DNA from: Micromonospora sp. BL4
GTDB taxonomy: Bacteria > Actinomycetota > Actinomycetes > Mycobacteriales > Micromonosporaceae
Direction: 5' to 3'
NCBI RefSeq assembly: GCF_003667505.1
Contig: NZ_RCVJ01000054.1
Span: 62,001 to 126,000, forward strand
Length of the DNA: 64,000 nucleotides
Position numbers and translations under genes: made by a program. Numbering within the stretch: the first letter of the stretch is position 1; each line of letters begins with the position of its first letter. Shown one piece after another: positions 17,582-25,779 of the stretch. The notes beneath the pieces were generated by a model that did no database searches, was not told where the DNA came from, and saw nothing but the letters and a program-made list of their open reading frames with translations.

Positions 17582-17593
17582 TTGCGAGCGCAA
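17582..17593. promoter_or_regulatory. Inverted repeat upstream of GH109 gene
   Basis: TTGCG-AG-CGCAA is a perfect 5-bp inverted repeat about 70 bp upstream of the GH109 start. A half-site-like TTTTGCTCG follows near 17610. It may be an operator for the DeoR regulator of this locus; no identical copy was found at the other two promoters. Confidence 0.3.
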
Positions 17594-17699
17594 TGGCCGG
17601 AGGGAGAACTTTTGCTCGAAGGTGATCGGTTGGTGCGGGATCCTGGCACGCTCGCTTAGCCGTGCCGACCGGTGCGCACGGGATCGGTCAGCACGGACC

Positions 17700-17739
17700 A
17701 CCCGGGCCCGGGAGGTCGGAGCCCAGCCGGGCCCCGGGT
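17700..17739. terminator. Hairpin terminator after the SIS-domain gene
   Basis: A 12-bp stem with one bulge (ACCCGGGCCCGG at 17700-17711 with CCGGGCCCCGGGT at 17727-17739) begins 10 nt beyond the SIS gene stop on the minus strand. It separates that gene from the GH109 gene, which therefore should have its own promoter. Confidence 0.65.
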
Positions 17740-17748
17740 GTCGAGCGG

Positions 17749-18642
17749 TCAGCCGTCGAGGATGACCGACCGGGACAGGTGGCGCGGCCGGTCCGGGTCG
17801 AGCCCTGCGGCGCCGGCTCGCAGCAGGCACAACTGGTGGACGCGGACCAGATCGGCGAGCGGATCCACCTCGGACCACTCGAAATGTGCGCCGGTGGCCC
17901 GGACCTGGTCCGCCAGGCCGGCGGGGACCTGCCCGAACGCCCAGACGACCCGACCGGGCGCGGAGATGCTGAGCGGACCGTGCCGGTACTCCATGGCGGG
18001 GTACGACTCGGTCCACAGTTGAGTCGTCTCGCGCAGCTTCAGCGCTGCCTCGTGCGCGAGCCCGACCGTCCAGCCGCGTCCGAGGAAGGTGATCTGGTCG
18101 GCCGTCGCGGCCGGGCTCGTCGCGTCGACACCACGCGCGAGAACCTGCCGTGCCTGTTCGGCGACCGGACGCAGGTCGTGACCGAGGGCCGCCCGCAGCA
18201 ACGCGAGCGTGGTCGTCGCGAAACGGGTCTGCACGACCGAACGCTCGTCGACGTCACCGAGCACGACCGGATGGGCCATGCTCACGGCCGGGGACGCCGC
18301 GTCGGCGGTGATGACCGTGGTCGGCGTTCCGTCCCGGTGCTGCTTGAGAACGTCGAGCACCTCGGTCGTGGTGCCCGAGCGGGTGATGCAGAGCACCCGG
18401 TCATAGCCACGCCCGAGGTGGTGTTCACTGGCCGGCCACGCGTCGGTGCTGCCCTCGCCGGCGCTCTCGCGCAGAGCCGCGTACGCCTGGGCGACGAAGA
18501 GCGACGTTCCACATCCGAGCACCGCGACCCGCTCGCCAGGCTGCGGCAGGTCCATCGCCACGGAGGGCAGGACGTCCAGGACGCGGAGCCAGTCATCCGG
18601 CTGGGTCGCGATCTCGGCCGCCAGGAAGGTTCCTTCACTCAT
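17749..18642 (-). CDS. SIS-domain sugar-phosphate isomerase/deaminase (AgaS/GlmS-isomerase type)
   Basis: The 297-residue protein has two SIS domains: VAVLGCGTSLFVAQAYAALRE with the phosphate-binding CGTS, CITRSGTTTEV, and a C-terminal half with FLGRGWTVGLAHEAALKLRET and ESYPAMEYRHGP. These motifs are shared by the isomerase half of GlmS and AgaS, which deaminates/isomerises galactosamine-6-phosphate to tagatose-6-phosphate. No glutaminase domain is present, which fits catabolism. The ATG at 18642 has GAGGACGAGG upstream; an earlier in-frame ATG at 18666 is possible. Kinase and aldolase genes for tagatose phosphates lie in the same locus. Confidence 0.8.
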   Translation of the reverse strand: MSEGTFLAAEIATQPDDWLRVLDVLPSVAMDLPQPGERVAVLGCGTSLFVAQAYAALRESAGEGSTDAWPASEHHLGRGYDRVLCITRSGTTTEVLDVLKQHRDGTPTTVITADAASPAVSMAHPVVLGDVDERSVVQTRFATTTLALLRAALGHDLRPVAEQARQVLARGVDATSPAATADQITFLGRGWTVGLAHEAALKLRETTQLWTESYPAMEYRHGPLSISAPGRVVWAFGQVPAGLADQVRATGAHFEWSEVDPLADLVRVHQLCLLRAGAAGLDPDRPRHLSRSVILDG

Positions 18643-18859
18643 CGGTGCCTCGTCCTCAGGGTTCATGCGAGCGGGTTTGGAGAGTCTCCAGAATGGAGCG
18701 CTCTGATCGAATATGTCAAGAAGGTCGCAGAACCGATCAGGAACATGCACCGAACCCCGGGCGAGACCATCCACGGGCTGAGCAGCGGTTACCGCGAGAG
18801 GCCTTGACGTTGCTCAGTGCGGCGACGCAGACTGCCCAAGCAACAGCTTGATCCTGACG

Positions 18860-18875
18860 GGTTCTGATGAGAACC
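18860..18875. promoter_or_regulatory. Palindrome in divergent SIS / ABC-transporter promoter region
   Basis: GGTTCT-GATG-AGAACC is a perfect 6-bp inverted repeat with 4-nt spacer, 75 bp upstream of the substrate-binding-protein start. The 307-bp region 18643-18949 has no gene; this palindrome is its clearest structure and may be an operator for the divergent units. Confidence 0.4.
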
Positions 18876-18949
18876 AGTCATGAACGGTCACTGCTAGCCA
18901 GAATTCCGATCACGACTGTGGCGATGTTCCTGCGCCGGTGGAGGCGGAT

Positions 18950-20182
18950 ATGAAGAGATTCTTGCGTTCGTGGGCAGCCGTAGCGGTTGCCGGCCTGACG
19001 CTGACAGGTTGCGGTTTCGGCGGCGGCGACGGGCAGAGCGAGGACGGCAGCACGCTGTCGTTCCTGGTGCCCAGCTACAGCGACGGCACCAAGGCGCTCT
19101 GGGAGGGCATCATCGCCGACTTCGAGGCGGCCCACCCGGACGTCAACGTGGAGCTGGAGATCCAGTCCTGGGACAACATCAACGATGTCGTCCGTACGAA
19201 GATCCAGTCGAACGCGGCGCCCGACATCCTCAACATCGACGCCTTCTCGGGCTTCGCGGCGGACGACCTGCTGTACCCCGCCGGCGACGTGGTCTCGGCG
19301 AACACCGTGGCGGACTTCCAGCAGTCCTTCGCGGACAACGCCTCGATCGACGGCACCATGTACGGCCTGCCACTGATCGCCTCGGCCCGCACGATGTTCT
19401 ACAACACCGAGCTGTTCGAGCGGGCCGGCGTCACCGCACCGCCGAAGACCTGGGACCAGTTGCACGACGCGGCGAAGAAGGTGGCCGGTCTCGGCGACGG
19501 CGTCTACGGCTACGGCATGCCGCTGGGCAGCGAGGAGGCCCAGGCGGAGACCTCGATCTGGACCTTCGGCAACGGCGGATCGTGGACCAACGGGTCGACC
19601 ATCACGGTTAACGCCCCCGCGAACCTCGAAGCCGTCACGTTCATGAAGCGGATGATCGACGACAAGGCCACCCAGCCCGACCCCGGCGCGTCCGACCGGA
19701 CCCCGATGCTGGACGTGTTCATCCAGGGCAAGATCGGCATGGTGGTGGCGCTGCCGCCCACCGTCGGGCAGATCGCGGAGAAGAACCCGAGCCTCAAGTA
19801 CGCGAGCGCGCCGATTCCCACAAAGGACGGTCAGCCGATGACCCTCGGGGTCGCCGACCACCTGATGGCGTTCAAGAACGAGGGTGACAAGAAGGAAGCG
19901 CTCAAGACCTTCCTGGACTACGTGTTCAGCGCGCCGGTCTACACGAAGTTCGTCGACACCGAGGGGTTCCTGCCCACCACCAGAACCGGTGCGGCGGCGC
20001 TGGCGGGCAAGACGGAGATCGCGAGCTTCCTCGAGGTCCTGCCGAACGCCCGGTTCTACCCCAGCACGAACCCGCAGTGGGCGGCGACCCAGGGCGCGAT
20101 GCAGAGCCTGATGGGACAGATCGGGCAGGGCAAGGCGCCCCGAGCGGTGCTGGATGAGATCCAGGCCAAGGCCAACGGCTAG
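18950..20182 (+). CDS. Sugar ABC transporter substrate-binding lipoprotein
   Basis: The 410-residue protein starts with a lipoprotein signal peptide ending in the lipobox LTGC (C21). The body is a family-1 extracellular solute-binding protein with FEAAHPDVNVELEIQSWDN, TMYGLPLIASARTMFYNTELF and a C-terminal WAATQGAMQSLMGQI. It should capture a sugar at the outer face of the membrane for the two permeases encoded downstream. No ATPase gene is in the operon, so a shared MsiK-type ATPase elsewhere is likely (known for many actinobacterial sugar importers). Start ATG 18950 follows GGAGGCG. Confidence 0.92.
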   Translation: MKRFLRSWAAVAVAGLTLTGCGFGGGDGQSEDGSTLSFLVPSYSDGTKALWEGIIADFEAAHPDVNVELEIQSWDNINDVVRTKIQSNAAPDILNIDAFSGFAADDLLYPAGDVVSANTVADFQQSFADNASIDGTMYGLPLIASARTMFYNTELFERAGVTAPPKTWDQLHDAAKKVAGLGDGVYGYGMPLGSEEAQAETSIWTFGNGGSWTNGSTITVNAPANLEAVTFMKRMIDDKATQPDPGASDRTPMLDVFIQGKIGMVVALPPTVGQIAEKNPSLKYASAPIPTKDGQPMTLGVADHLMAFKNEGDKKEALKTFLDYVFSAPVYTKFVDTEGFLPTTRTGAAALAGKTEIASFLEVLPNARFYPSTNPQWAATQGAMQSLMGQIGQGKAPRAVLDEIQAKANG

Positions 20183-20201
20183 AGCCCGCGCGGTCAACAG
20201 A

Positions 20202-21131
20202 ATGACGACCAACCACCGCATGGAAGTGCCGGCACCCGCGATCTCGGCACGTCGTCAGGCACGCCGGGACCTGGTGGCGGCACTTCCATGGCTGTCGCCG
20301 GCGCTGACGCTGATCGTCACCATCGTCCTGTTCCCGGCCGGCTACCTGCTCTGGACCTCGACCCGGGACGTGTCGCCGGTCGGGGTGGACCGCGGCTCGG
20401 CCGGGTTCGACAACTACGCGACGTTGTTCGACTCCCCCGCGTTGGGCAGGGTGCTGCTCAACACCGCGATCTGGGTGGTCGGCGTCGTCCTGGTGACACT
20501 GCTCGTTTCCATGGCGCTCGCGCAATTCCTGGACAAGGCCTTCCCCGGACGCCGGCTGGTTCGACTCGCGGTCATCGTCCCGTGGGCGGCCAGCGTCGTG
20601 ATGACGGCCACTGTCTTCTACTACGGCCTCGATCCCTATTACGGCGTCATGAACCAGTTCCTGGTCGACGTCGGCATTCTGGATACCGGGTTCGGCTTCA
20701 CCCGACAGCCGGTGCCGGCATTCCTGGTGGCCATGGCGGTGGCGGTGTTCGTCTCGCTGCCGTTCACCACGTACACGATCCTCGCCGGGCTGCAGATGGT
20801 GCCGCGCGAGGTGGTGGAAGCCGCCGCGGTGGACGGCGCCGGATCGGTGCGGACGTACTGGAGCGTCGTCCTCCCGGTCCTGCGGCCGGCGATCGCCGTC
20901 GCCGTGCTGATCAACATCATCAACGTCTTCAACTCGCTGCCCATCCTCCGCACGCTGACCGGCAGCATTCCCGGGTACGACGCGGACACCACCACCACGT
21001 TGATCTTCAAATACATCCAGCAGGACCGCCAGATCGAGACGGCGAGCGCACTGAGTGTCGTGAACTTCGTCATCGTCCTCGCGGTCATCGGTATCTACCT
21101 GCGGGTTGTCCGGCCGATGAGGGACGAGTGA
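20202..21131 (+). CDS. Sugar ABC transporter permease (MalF/UgpA type)
   Basis: The 309-residue protein has six membrane segments and the permease EAA motif VEAAAVDGAGSVRTYWSVVLPVLRP. After the lipoprotein gene by 19 nt and before the second permease by 3 nt, it is the first of two channel subunits for the imported sugar. The ATG at 20202 is preferred; a later ATG at 20220 is also possible. Confidence 0.9.
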   Translation: MTTNHRMEVPAPAISARRQARRDLVAALPWLSPALTLIVTIVLFPAGYLLWTSTRDVSPVGVDRGSAGFDNYATLFDSPALGRVLLNTAIWVVGVVLVTLLVSMALAQFLDKAFPGRRLVRLAVIVPWAASVVMTATVFYYGLDPYYGVMNQFLVDVGILDTGFGFTRQPVPAFLVAMAVAVFVSLPFTTYTILAGLQMVPREVVEAAAVDGAGSVRTYWSVVLPVLRPAIAVAVLINIINVFNSLPILRTLTGSIPGYDADTTTTLIFKYIQQDRQIETASALSVVNFVIVLAVIGIYLRVVRPMRDE

Positions 21132-21134
21132 ACC

Positions 21135-22061
21135 GTGGCGACGACAACAACGAGATCTGCGGGTCGGGCGCACGCCAACAGGTCGACGCGCGCCGACGGA
21201 GGCAACGGTCGCATCCGGGGCCGTGGCGGACGGCGTCACGGTTCCCGCCGGTGGTTGATGGCACTGGCCGGCGCGGTGGTGGCGTTGTTCTTCCTGGCGC
21301 CGTACCTGGTGATGCTGATCGGCTCGTTCAAGCGGCACTCGGAGATCCTGCGCATTCCGGCCACCTACCTGCCGACCGAATGGGTGCCGTCGAACTACGC
21401 GTCGATGTGGTCCACCCCGGAAACGCCACTCGCCTACAACCTGGTCTCCACCATCGTCATTTCGGCCTGCGGGACACTGCTGGTCCTGGTGGTGGCCATG
21501 CCGGCCGCCTATTACACGGCGAAGCACCGCTTCCCCGGACGGCTCGCGTTTCTTCTCCTGGTGTTGGTGACCCAGATGCTCCAGCCGACCGTCCTCGCGG
21601 CGGGACTGTTCCGGCAGTTCCTCGCGATCGGCATCGACGACACCTGGCTCGCTATGATCCTCGTCAACGGCGCGTTCAACCTCAGCTTCGCGGTGTGGAT
21701 CATGCACAGCTTTTTCGCCGGGGTGCCCAAGGAGATAGACGAGGCGGCAATGATCGACGGTGCCAGCACACTGCAGACGCTGCGGCGGGTAACCCTGCCG
21801 GTGGTCTGGCCGGGCATCGTCACCGCGATCATCTTCACGTTCGTCGCGTGTTGGAACGAGTTCGCGGCCAGCCTCGTCATTCTGACCACGGCGGAGAACC
21901 AGCCGCTGACCGTCGCCATCACAAAATTCGTCGGCCAGTACGACTCGGCGTGGCAATACGTCTTCGGAGTCTCTATCGTCGGCATCGTGCCCGTGATCAT
22001 TCTCTTCGCGATGGTGGAAAAGCGCCTGGTGGCAGGTCTCACGGCGGGGGCCGTCAAGTGA
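21135..22061 (+). CDS. Sugar ABC transporter permease (MalG/UgpE type)
   Basis: The 308-residue protein has a basic N-terminal tail of about 38 residues, six membrane segments and the EAA loop IDEAAMIDGASTLQTLRRVTLPVVWPG. It pairs with the preceding permease. The GTG start at 21135 lies 3 nt after the preceding stop, and its own stop overlaps the DeoR start (GTGA), so all four genes form one unit. Confidence 0.9.
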   Translation: MATTTTRSAGRAHANRSTRADGGNGRIRGRGGRRHGSRRWLMALAGAVVALFFLAPYLVMLIGSFKRHSEILRIPATYLPTEWVPSNYASMWSTPETPLAYNLVSTIVISACGTLLVLVVAMPAAYYTAKHRFPGRLAFLLLVLVTQMLQPTVLAAGLFRQFLAIGIDDTWLAMILVNGAFNLSFAVWIMHSFFAGVPKEIDEAAMIDGASTLQTLRRVTLPVVWPGIVTAIIFTFVACWNEFAASLVILTTAENQPLTVAITKFVGQYDSAWQYVFGVSIVGIVPVIILFAMVEKRLVAGLTAGAVK

Positions 22062-22882
22062 GCACGGTCGAAGCCGCCACCGACCGGGGCGACGGCCGCG
22101 ACCGTCCCCAGCGACTGCAGGCGCTGCTCGACATCCTGGGCGCGCGCGGCCGGCTGTCCGTCACCGAGGCGGCCAGCGCCCTGCAGGTCTCCGAGGCGAC
22201 GGTCCGTCGGGACTTCACCACCCTGGCGGAGCAACAGTTGGCGGCTCGGACGCACGGCGGCGTCGTGGCCACGTCCGTCTCGTACGATCTGCCGGTCCGC
22301 TACCGGGACCGGGGCGACAACGGCGCCAAGGAGCGCATCGCCGCGATCGCCTGCGAGCTCGTCGAACTGGGCGACGTGGTCGCGTTCAACGGTGGCACCA
22401 CCACGTCCGCGACCGCCCGACGCCTCGCCGCGCGGGTCGACCTCGCCCAGGCCGTTCAGCGGCCGGCCGTGACGGTGGTGACGAACGCGCTCAACATCGC
22501 CACGGAGATGGTGCTACGACGCCACGTCCGTACCGTCATTCTCGGCGGTGTGGCGCTGCCCCAGTCGTACGAGCTGACCGGGCCGCTGGCCACGATGGTC
22601 CTGAACGAGCTGTGGCTCGACGTGCTGATCCTCGGGGTCGACGCGTTCTCCCCCGACGGCGGCACGTCCTGTCACGACGAGGGCGAAGCCGGCATCGACG
22701 CGACGATGGTCCGGCGGTCCCGTCGTGTCGTCGTCGTGGCCGGCTCGGAGAAGCTGGGCCGGCACTCCTTCGCCCGGATCTGCGACGTCAACGCGGTGGA
22801 CACCCTGGTGACCGACGACGGGGCGGACGCGAAGGTCGTCGCCGACCTGCGCGCCGCCGGGGTCAACGTGCTGCTGGCCTGA
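22058..22882 (+). CDS. DeoR/GlpR-family transcriptional regulator
   Basis: The 274-residue protein has an N-terminal helix-turn-helix (RLQALLDILGARGRLSVTEAASALQVSEATVRRDFTTL) followed by the DeoR sugar-phosphate sensor domain with FNGGTTT, VVTNALNIA, GVDAFSPDGG and VVVVAGSEKLG motifs. DeoR proteins bind a phosphorylated sugar and usually repress. It is the last gene of the importer operon (GTGA overlap), so it likely regulates this locus, with tagatose-6-phosphate or galactosamine-6-phosphate as plausible effectors. Confidence 0.92.
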   Translation: MSTVEAATDRGDGRDRPQRLQALLDILGARGRLSVTEAASALQVSEATVRRDFTTLAEQQLAARTHGGVVATSVSYDLPVRYRDRGDNGAKERIAAIACELVELGDVVAFNGGTTTSATARRLAARVDLAQAVQRPAVTVVTNALNIATEMVLRRHVRTVILGGVALPQSYELTGPLATMVLNELWLDVLILGVDAFSPDGGTSCHDEGEAGIDATMVRRSRRVVVVAGSEKLGRHSFARICDVNAVDTLVTDDGADAKVVADLRAAGVNVLLA

Positions 22883-22897
22883 GGCCCGCCCGCGCCG

Positions 22898-23731
22898 TCA
22901 CGGGGCGAGCAGCGTGACCAGATGGGCGACCTGGTTGGCCACCGCATCCCTGCCCGGACCGAGATACCTGCGCGGGTCGACCAGGTCCTCGTCGGCGGCG
23001 AGCGCGCGCCGGACCGCACCCGTGAGGGCCGCGTTGAGATGGGTCGCGATGTTGATCTTCGACATGCCGCTCGCGACTGCCGACCGCAGGCCCGCCTCGG
23101 AGACCCCGGACGAGCCGTGCAGGACCAGCGGCACCGGCACCTTCGCCGCGATCGCGGCGATCAGGTCGTCGTCGAGGACCGCGTCACGGGTCAGCATCGC
23201 GTGCGAGGAGCCGACCGCGACCGCGAGCGCGTCAACGCCGGTGGCGGCGACGAAGGCGGCCGCGTCGTCCGGATCGGTCCGTACCCCGGGCTTGTGCGCG
23301 CCGTCCTTGCCGCCGATCGCACCGAGTTCGGCCTCGACCCAGACCCCGCGCGTATGGCACCAGGCGGTCAGCTCCGCGGTCACGGCGACGTTCTTCTCGT
23401 ACGGGTGCCCGGACGCGTCGACCATCACCGAGGGCACGCCGAGTTCGACCGCCTGCTCGACGAGCTCACGTCGGGTGGCGTGATCCAGGTGTACGCAGAC
23501 CGGCACGGACGCTTCCGCCGCGATCCGGAGGCAGGCCAGCGCCAGTGGCGCCAGGCTGCCGTGGTAGCGGGCCGTGTTCTCCGACAGCTGCAGCACAACG
23601 GGGCGTGCCGCGCGTTCGGCGCCGGCCACGATGCCCTCGGCATGCTCGAGCTGGATGACGTTGAACGCCCCGACGGCCCGGCGGTCCCGCGACGCCGGGA
23701 GGACGAGTTCCGCCATCGAAGCCAGAGTCAT
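22898..23731 (-). CDS. Class II aldolase, tagatose-/fructose-bisphosphate type
   Basis: The 277-residue protein is a class II (zinc) ketose-bisphosphate aldolase. Motif HLDH (81-84) carries the catalytic Asp and a zinc His, ASGHPYEKN follows at 106-114, and the phosphate site is VLHGSSGV with a later SGMSKINIAT. The short length and context fit GatY/KbaY-type tagatose-1,6-bisphosphate aldolases, which give glyceraldehyde-3-phosphate and dihydroxyacetone phosphate. Its ATG overlaps the stop of the kinase gene (ATGA), so the two steps are made together. Substrate choice between tagatose and fructose bisphosphate is by context only. Confidence 0.85.
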   Translation of the reverse strand: MTLASMAELVLPASRDRRAVGAFNVIQLEHAEGIVAGAERAARPVVLQLSENTARYHGSLAPLALACLRIAAEASVPVCVHLDHATRRELVEQAVELGVPSVMVDASGHPYEKNVAVTAELTAWCHTRGVWVEAELGAIGGKDGAHKPGVRTDPDDAAAFVAATGVDALAVAVGSSHAMLTRDAVLDDDLIAAIAAKVPVPLVLHGSSGVSEAGLRSAVASGMSKINIATHLNAALTGAVRRALAADEDLVDPRRYLGPGRDAVANQVAHLVTLLAP

Positions 23732-24681
23732 GCTTCCTCCACTCTCACCTGATCACGCCAGCGCCGGTACGCGCGGACGTCCACCTCACCGGCGACCGGT
23801 CGCAGCACGGCCGCCGCCGACAGCGCCACCGCGTCGACGAGCAGGGCTCGCCAGTCGACGGCGTCCAGCGACCCGGCCGCCGCGAGATGCCGGGCGACGG
23901 CCGCACAGGCCGCGTCCCCGGCGCCGGTCGCGTTCCCCTGGATCCGCTCCGGCGGCGCGGCCAGCAGGGCCCGATCCGGCCGTACGACAGCCATCCCGTC
24001 GGTGCCCAGGGTCAGCACGACGGCGGGGACCCGTCCGGCGGGAGGCAGCAGCCGGCAGGCCGCCCGCACCGCCTCGGCTGGCGTCGAGGGCCGGTGACCG
24101 ATCAGCTCGGCCAGCTCATCCGCGTTCGGCATCAGCACCGCCCCGCCAGCGTCGGCCGCCGCTCGCAGAGCCGGGCCGCTGACGTCCACGACGGCCGGCA
24201 CTCCAGCGGCCACCGCGGCGTCGACCAGGCGGGCCGGCAGCCCCGGGTCCACGCCGGGCGGCAGGCTGCCGGAGACGACCAGCGCGTCGGCACCGGCCAG
24301 GAGTTCGCTCACGTGCCGGGTCAGGGCGTCGGCGGCGGCGGGCGGGTCCACCGGCGCGTAGCCGGGCTCCCACAACGATGTCGTCATTCCGCTGGTCTCC
24401 TGGACGACCAGCGTGCGCCGGACGTCCGGCAGTACGTCGAGCAGGTCGGACGGCACACCGGCCCGGTCGAGAGCGGCCTGCAGTGCCACGCCCCCGGGAC
24501 CGCCGCACATGCCGGTGACGAGGACCCGCTCCCCCAGCTCGTGCAGCACCCGGCCGACGTTGACGGCCTTGCCACCGGGGCGTTCGCTGACGGTCCGCAC
24601 CCGCTGCACCCGGCCCCGGTTCAGCTCGCCCAGCCCGTAGGTCACGTCGAGCGCCGGGTTCGGCGCAACGGCGAGGATCAC
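23728..24681 (-). CDS. PfkB-family tagatose-6-phosphate/1-phosphofructokinase-type kinase
   Basis: The 317-residue protein belongs to the PfkB ribokinase family: GGKAVNVGRVL at residues 36-46 and the catalytic/anion-hole motif GNATGAGDA at 249-257 with base D256. The close similarity to LacC/FruK layout and the coupled aldolase gene suggest phosphorylation of tagatose-6-phosphate to the 1,6-bisphosphate. It is the first gene of a two-gene minus-strand operon whose promoter region (24682-24800) is unusually AT-rich and contains an inverted repeat. Confidence 0.85.
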   Translation of the reverse strand: MILAVAPNPALDVTYGLGELNRGRVQRVRTVSERPGGKAVNVGRVLHELGERVLVTGMCGGPGGVALQAALDRAGVPSDLLDVLPDVRRTLVVQETSGMTTSLWEPGYAPVDPPAAADALTRHVSELLAGADALVVSGSLPPGVDPGLPARLVDAAVAAGVPAVVDVSGPALRAAADAGGAVLMPNADELAELIGHRPSTPAEAVRAACRLLPPAGRVPAVVLTLGTDGMAVVRPDRALLAAPPERIQGNATGAGDAACAAVARHLAAAGSLDAVDWRALLVDAVALSAAAVLRPVAGEVDVRAYRRWRDQVRVEEA

Positions 24682-24747
24682 GGTTGCCGCTCGGTCATCG
24701 CGACTCCTCGGGGTACGGCGCCGGCAGTCCAGCGTGGAGTTTCGTGA

Positions 24748-24777
24748 GCGATATTAACAATAATCTGTCGCTATCGC
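24748..24777. promoter_or_regulatory. AT-rich promoter with inverted repeat for the kinase-aldolase operon
   Basis: GCGATA (24748-24753) and TATCGC (24772-24777) form an inverted repeat around an AT-rich core (TATTAACAATAATC) that stands out from the local GC richness. It lies about 70-95 bp upstream of the kinase start. It is a good candidate for DeoR control of this operon. Confidence 0.4.
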
Positions 24778-24929
24778 GCACCCCCCTGTCTCGATCCGCT
24801 CGGTTCGACAACCGCTCAGCTGAGCCGGGCACCACATCCGGCCACGCGTCACCGGCGGAGCCCGCGGCGACGAGGGAGCTGTCTCACATCCGGCTTCGGG
24901 CCGGCCGGCCGGCTGACCGGGGCCGATAG

Positions 24930-25135
24930 GGTGGTTCCTGGCGCTGGTTCGCCCGGGCGTTGACGCGCTCGGGCGTCGTAAGAGGGAACCCGGTGAAAGT
25001 CCGGGACTGCCCCGCAGCGGTGAGTGGGAACGACCGCCGTCATCAGCACTGGGCCCGCAGGGCATGGGAAGCGACGGCCAGTAGGAGACCGGTGAGCCCC
25101 GGTCACGCCCACGAGTCCGAAGACCTGCCCGCGCT
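24930..25135 (+). promoter_or_regulatory. Cobalamin (adenosylcobalamin) riboswitch
   Basis: The RNA shows the conserved core in order: AAGAGGGAACCCGGTGAAAG, then GGGACTGCCCCGCAGCGGT, a GGGAAGCGACGGCCAGTAGG segment with the B12-box GCCAGTAGGAGACCGG, and the closing GAGTCCGAAGACCTGCCC. Order and spacing match the cobalamin riboswitch class on the plus strand. It is followed by a perfect hairpin (25136-25158) and then, about 105 nt on, the thioesterase start. B12 binding normally lowers expression of the downstream genes. Boundaries are approximate. Confidence 0.92.
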
Positions 25136-25158
25136 GCGCACACACGACGTGTGTGCGC
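25136..25158 (+). terminator. Perfect hairpin downstream of the cobalamin riboswitch
   Basis: A 10-bp perfect stem (GCGCACACAC at 25136-25145 and GTGTGTGCGC at 25149-25158) with loop GAC directly follows the riboswitch core. It may be the expression platform (intrinsic terminator without T-tract) or the riboswitch kissing-loop hairpin. It is too far from the start codon to hide the ribosome site directly. Confidence 0.5.
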
Positions 25159-25263
25159 TGCCGTCGACCTCGCGGGCGGGTCGGGCGGGTGATGCGCTGC
25201 GGCGTGTCCTCGACGTGCGTGCCGGCTGGTCGGACGGCGTGCTTCCCGAGGACGGATGACCCC

Positions 25264-25776
25264 ATGCACCAGAGCGCCACACTCACCGGCCGGCCCCCGT
25301 CGGCGTCGCATCTGACCCTGTCGCAGATCATGGACCAGCACCACACCAACCTGATGGGCACGGTCCACGGCGGCCGGATCCTCAATCTCATCGACTCCGT
25401 CGCCGGGGTGGTCGCCGCCCGCCACTCCGACGGGCCCGCGGTGACCGCCGCCATCGACGAGACCGCGTTCCTGCGGGCGGTGCGGGTCGGCGACGTGGTC
25501 CACGTCGACGCCCGGATCACCTGGGCCGGGCGCAGCTCGATGGAGGTCGCCGTCAAGGTCAGCGCGGACCGGTGGGACCGGGCGGTGCCGCCGGTCGACG
25601 TGGCCACCGCGCAGCTGGTCATGGTCGCGATCGATGACGAGGGGCAACCACGGGCGGTGCCGCCGCTGCTGACCGAGACCGACGGCGACCGGCGCCGCTA
25701 CCGCGAGGCGCAGATCCGCCGCGAGCACCGCCTCGCCCTGCGTCGGGCGTTGCTCGACGGCGCCGAGGAGGGCTGA
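25264..25776 (+). CDS. Acyl-CoA thioesterase (hotdog fold, 4HBT)
   Basis: The 170-residue protein is a single hotdog domain of the acyl-CoA thioesterase family. The LTLSQIMDQHHTNLMGTVHGGRILNLIDSVAG region gives the hotdog helix with the typical N-x-x-G-x-V-H-G-G pattern, and ARHS.. with ITWAGRSSMEV completes the sheet. It hydrolyses acyl-CoA to acid and CoA in the cytoplasm. ATG 25264 is chosen because the hotdog domain begins about 18 residues later and upstream codons have no similarity. It lies behind a cobalamin riboswitch and 3 nt before a LysE-type exporter gene. B12 control of a thioesterase is unusual. Confidence 0.85.
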   Translation: MHQSATLTGRPPSASHLTLSQIMDQHHTNLMGTVHGGRILNLIDSVAGVVAARHSDGPAVTAAIDETAFLRAVRVGDVVHVDARITWAGRSSMEVAVKVSADRWDRAVPPVDVATAQLVMVAIDDEGQPRAVPPLLTETDGDRRRYREAQIRREHRLALRRALLDGAEEG

Positions 25777-25779
25777 GAG

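Noticed and set aside
20288..22882. 864-residue plus-strand frame ending in the DeoR regulator
   Set aside because: The DeoR part starts at GTG 22058; everything upstream is an out-of-frame reading of the two permease genes.
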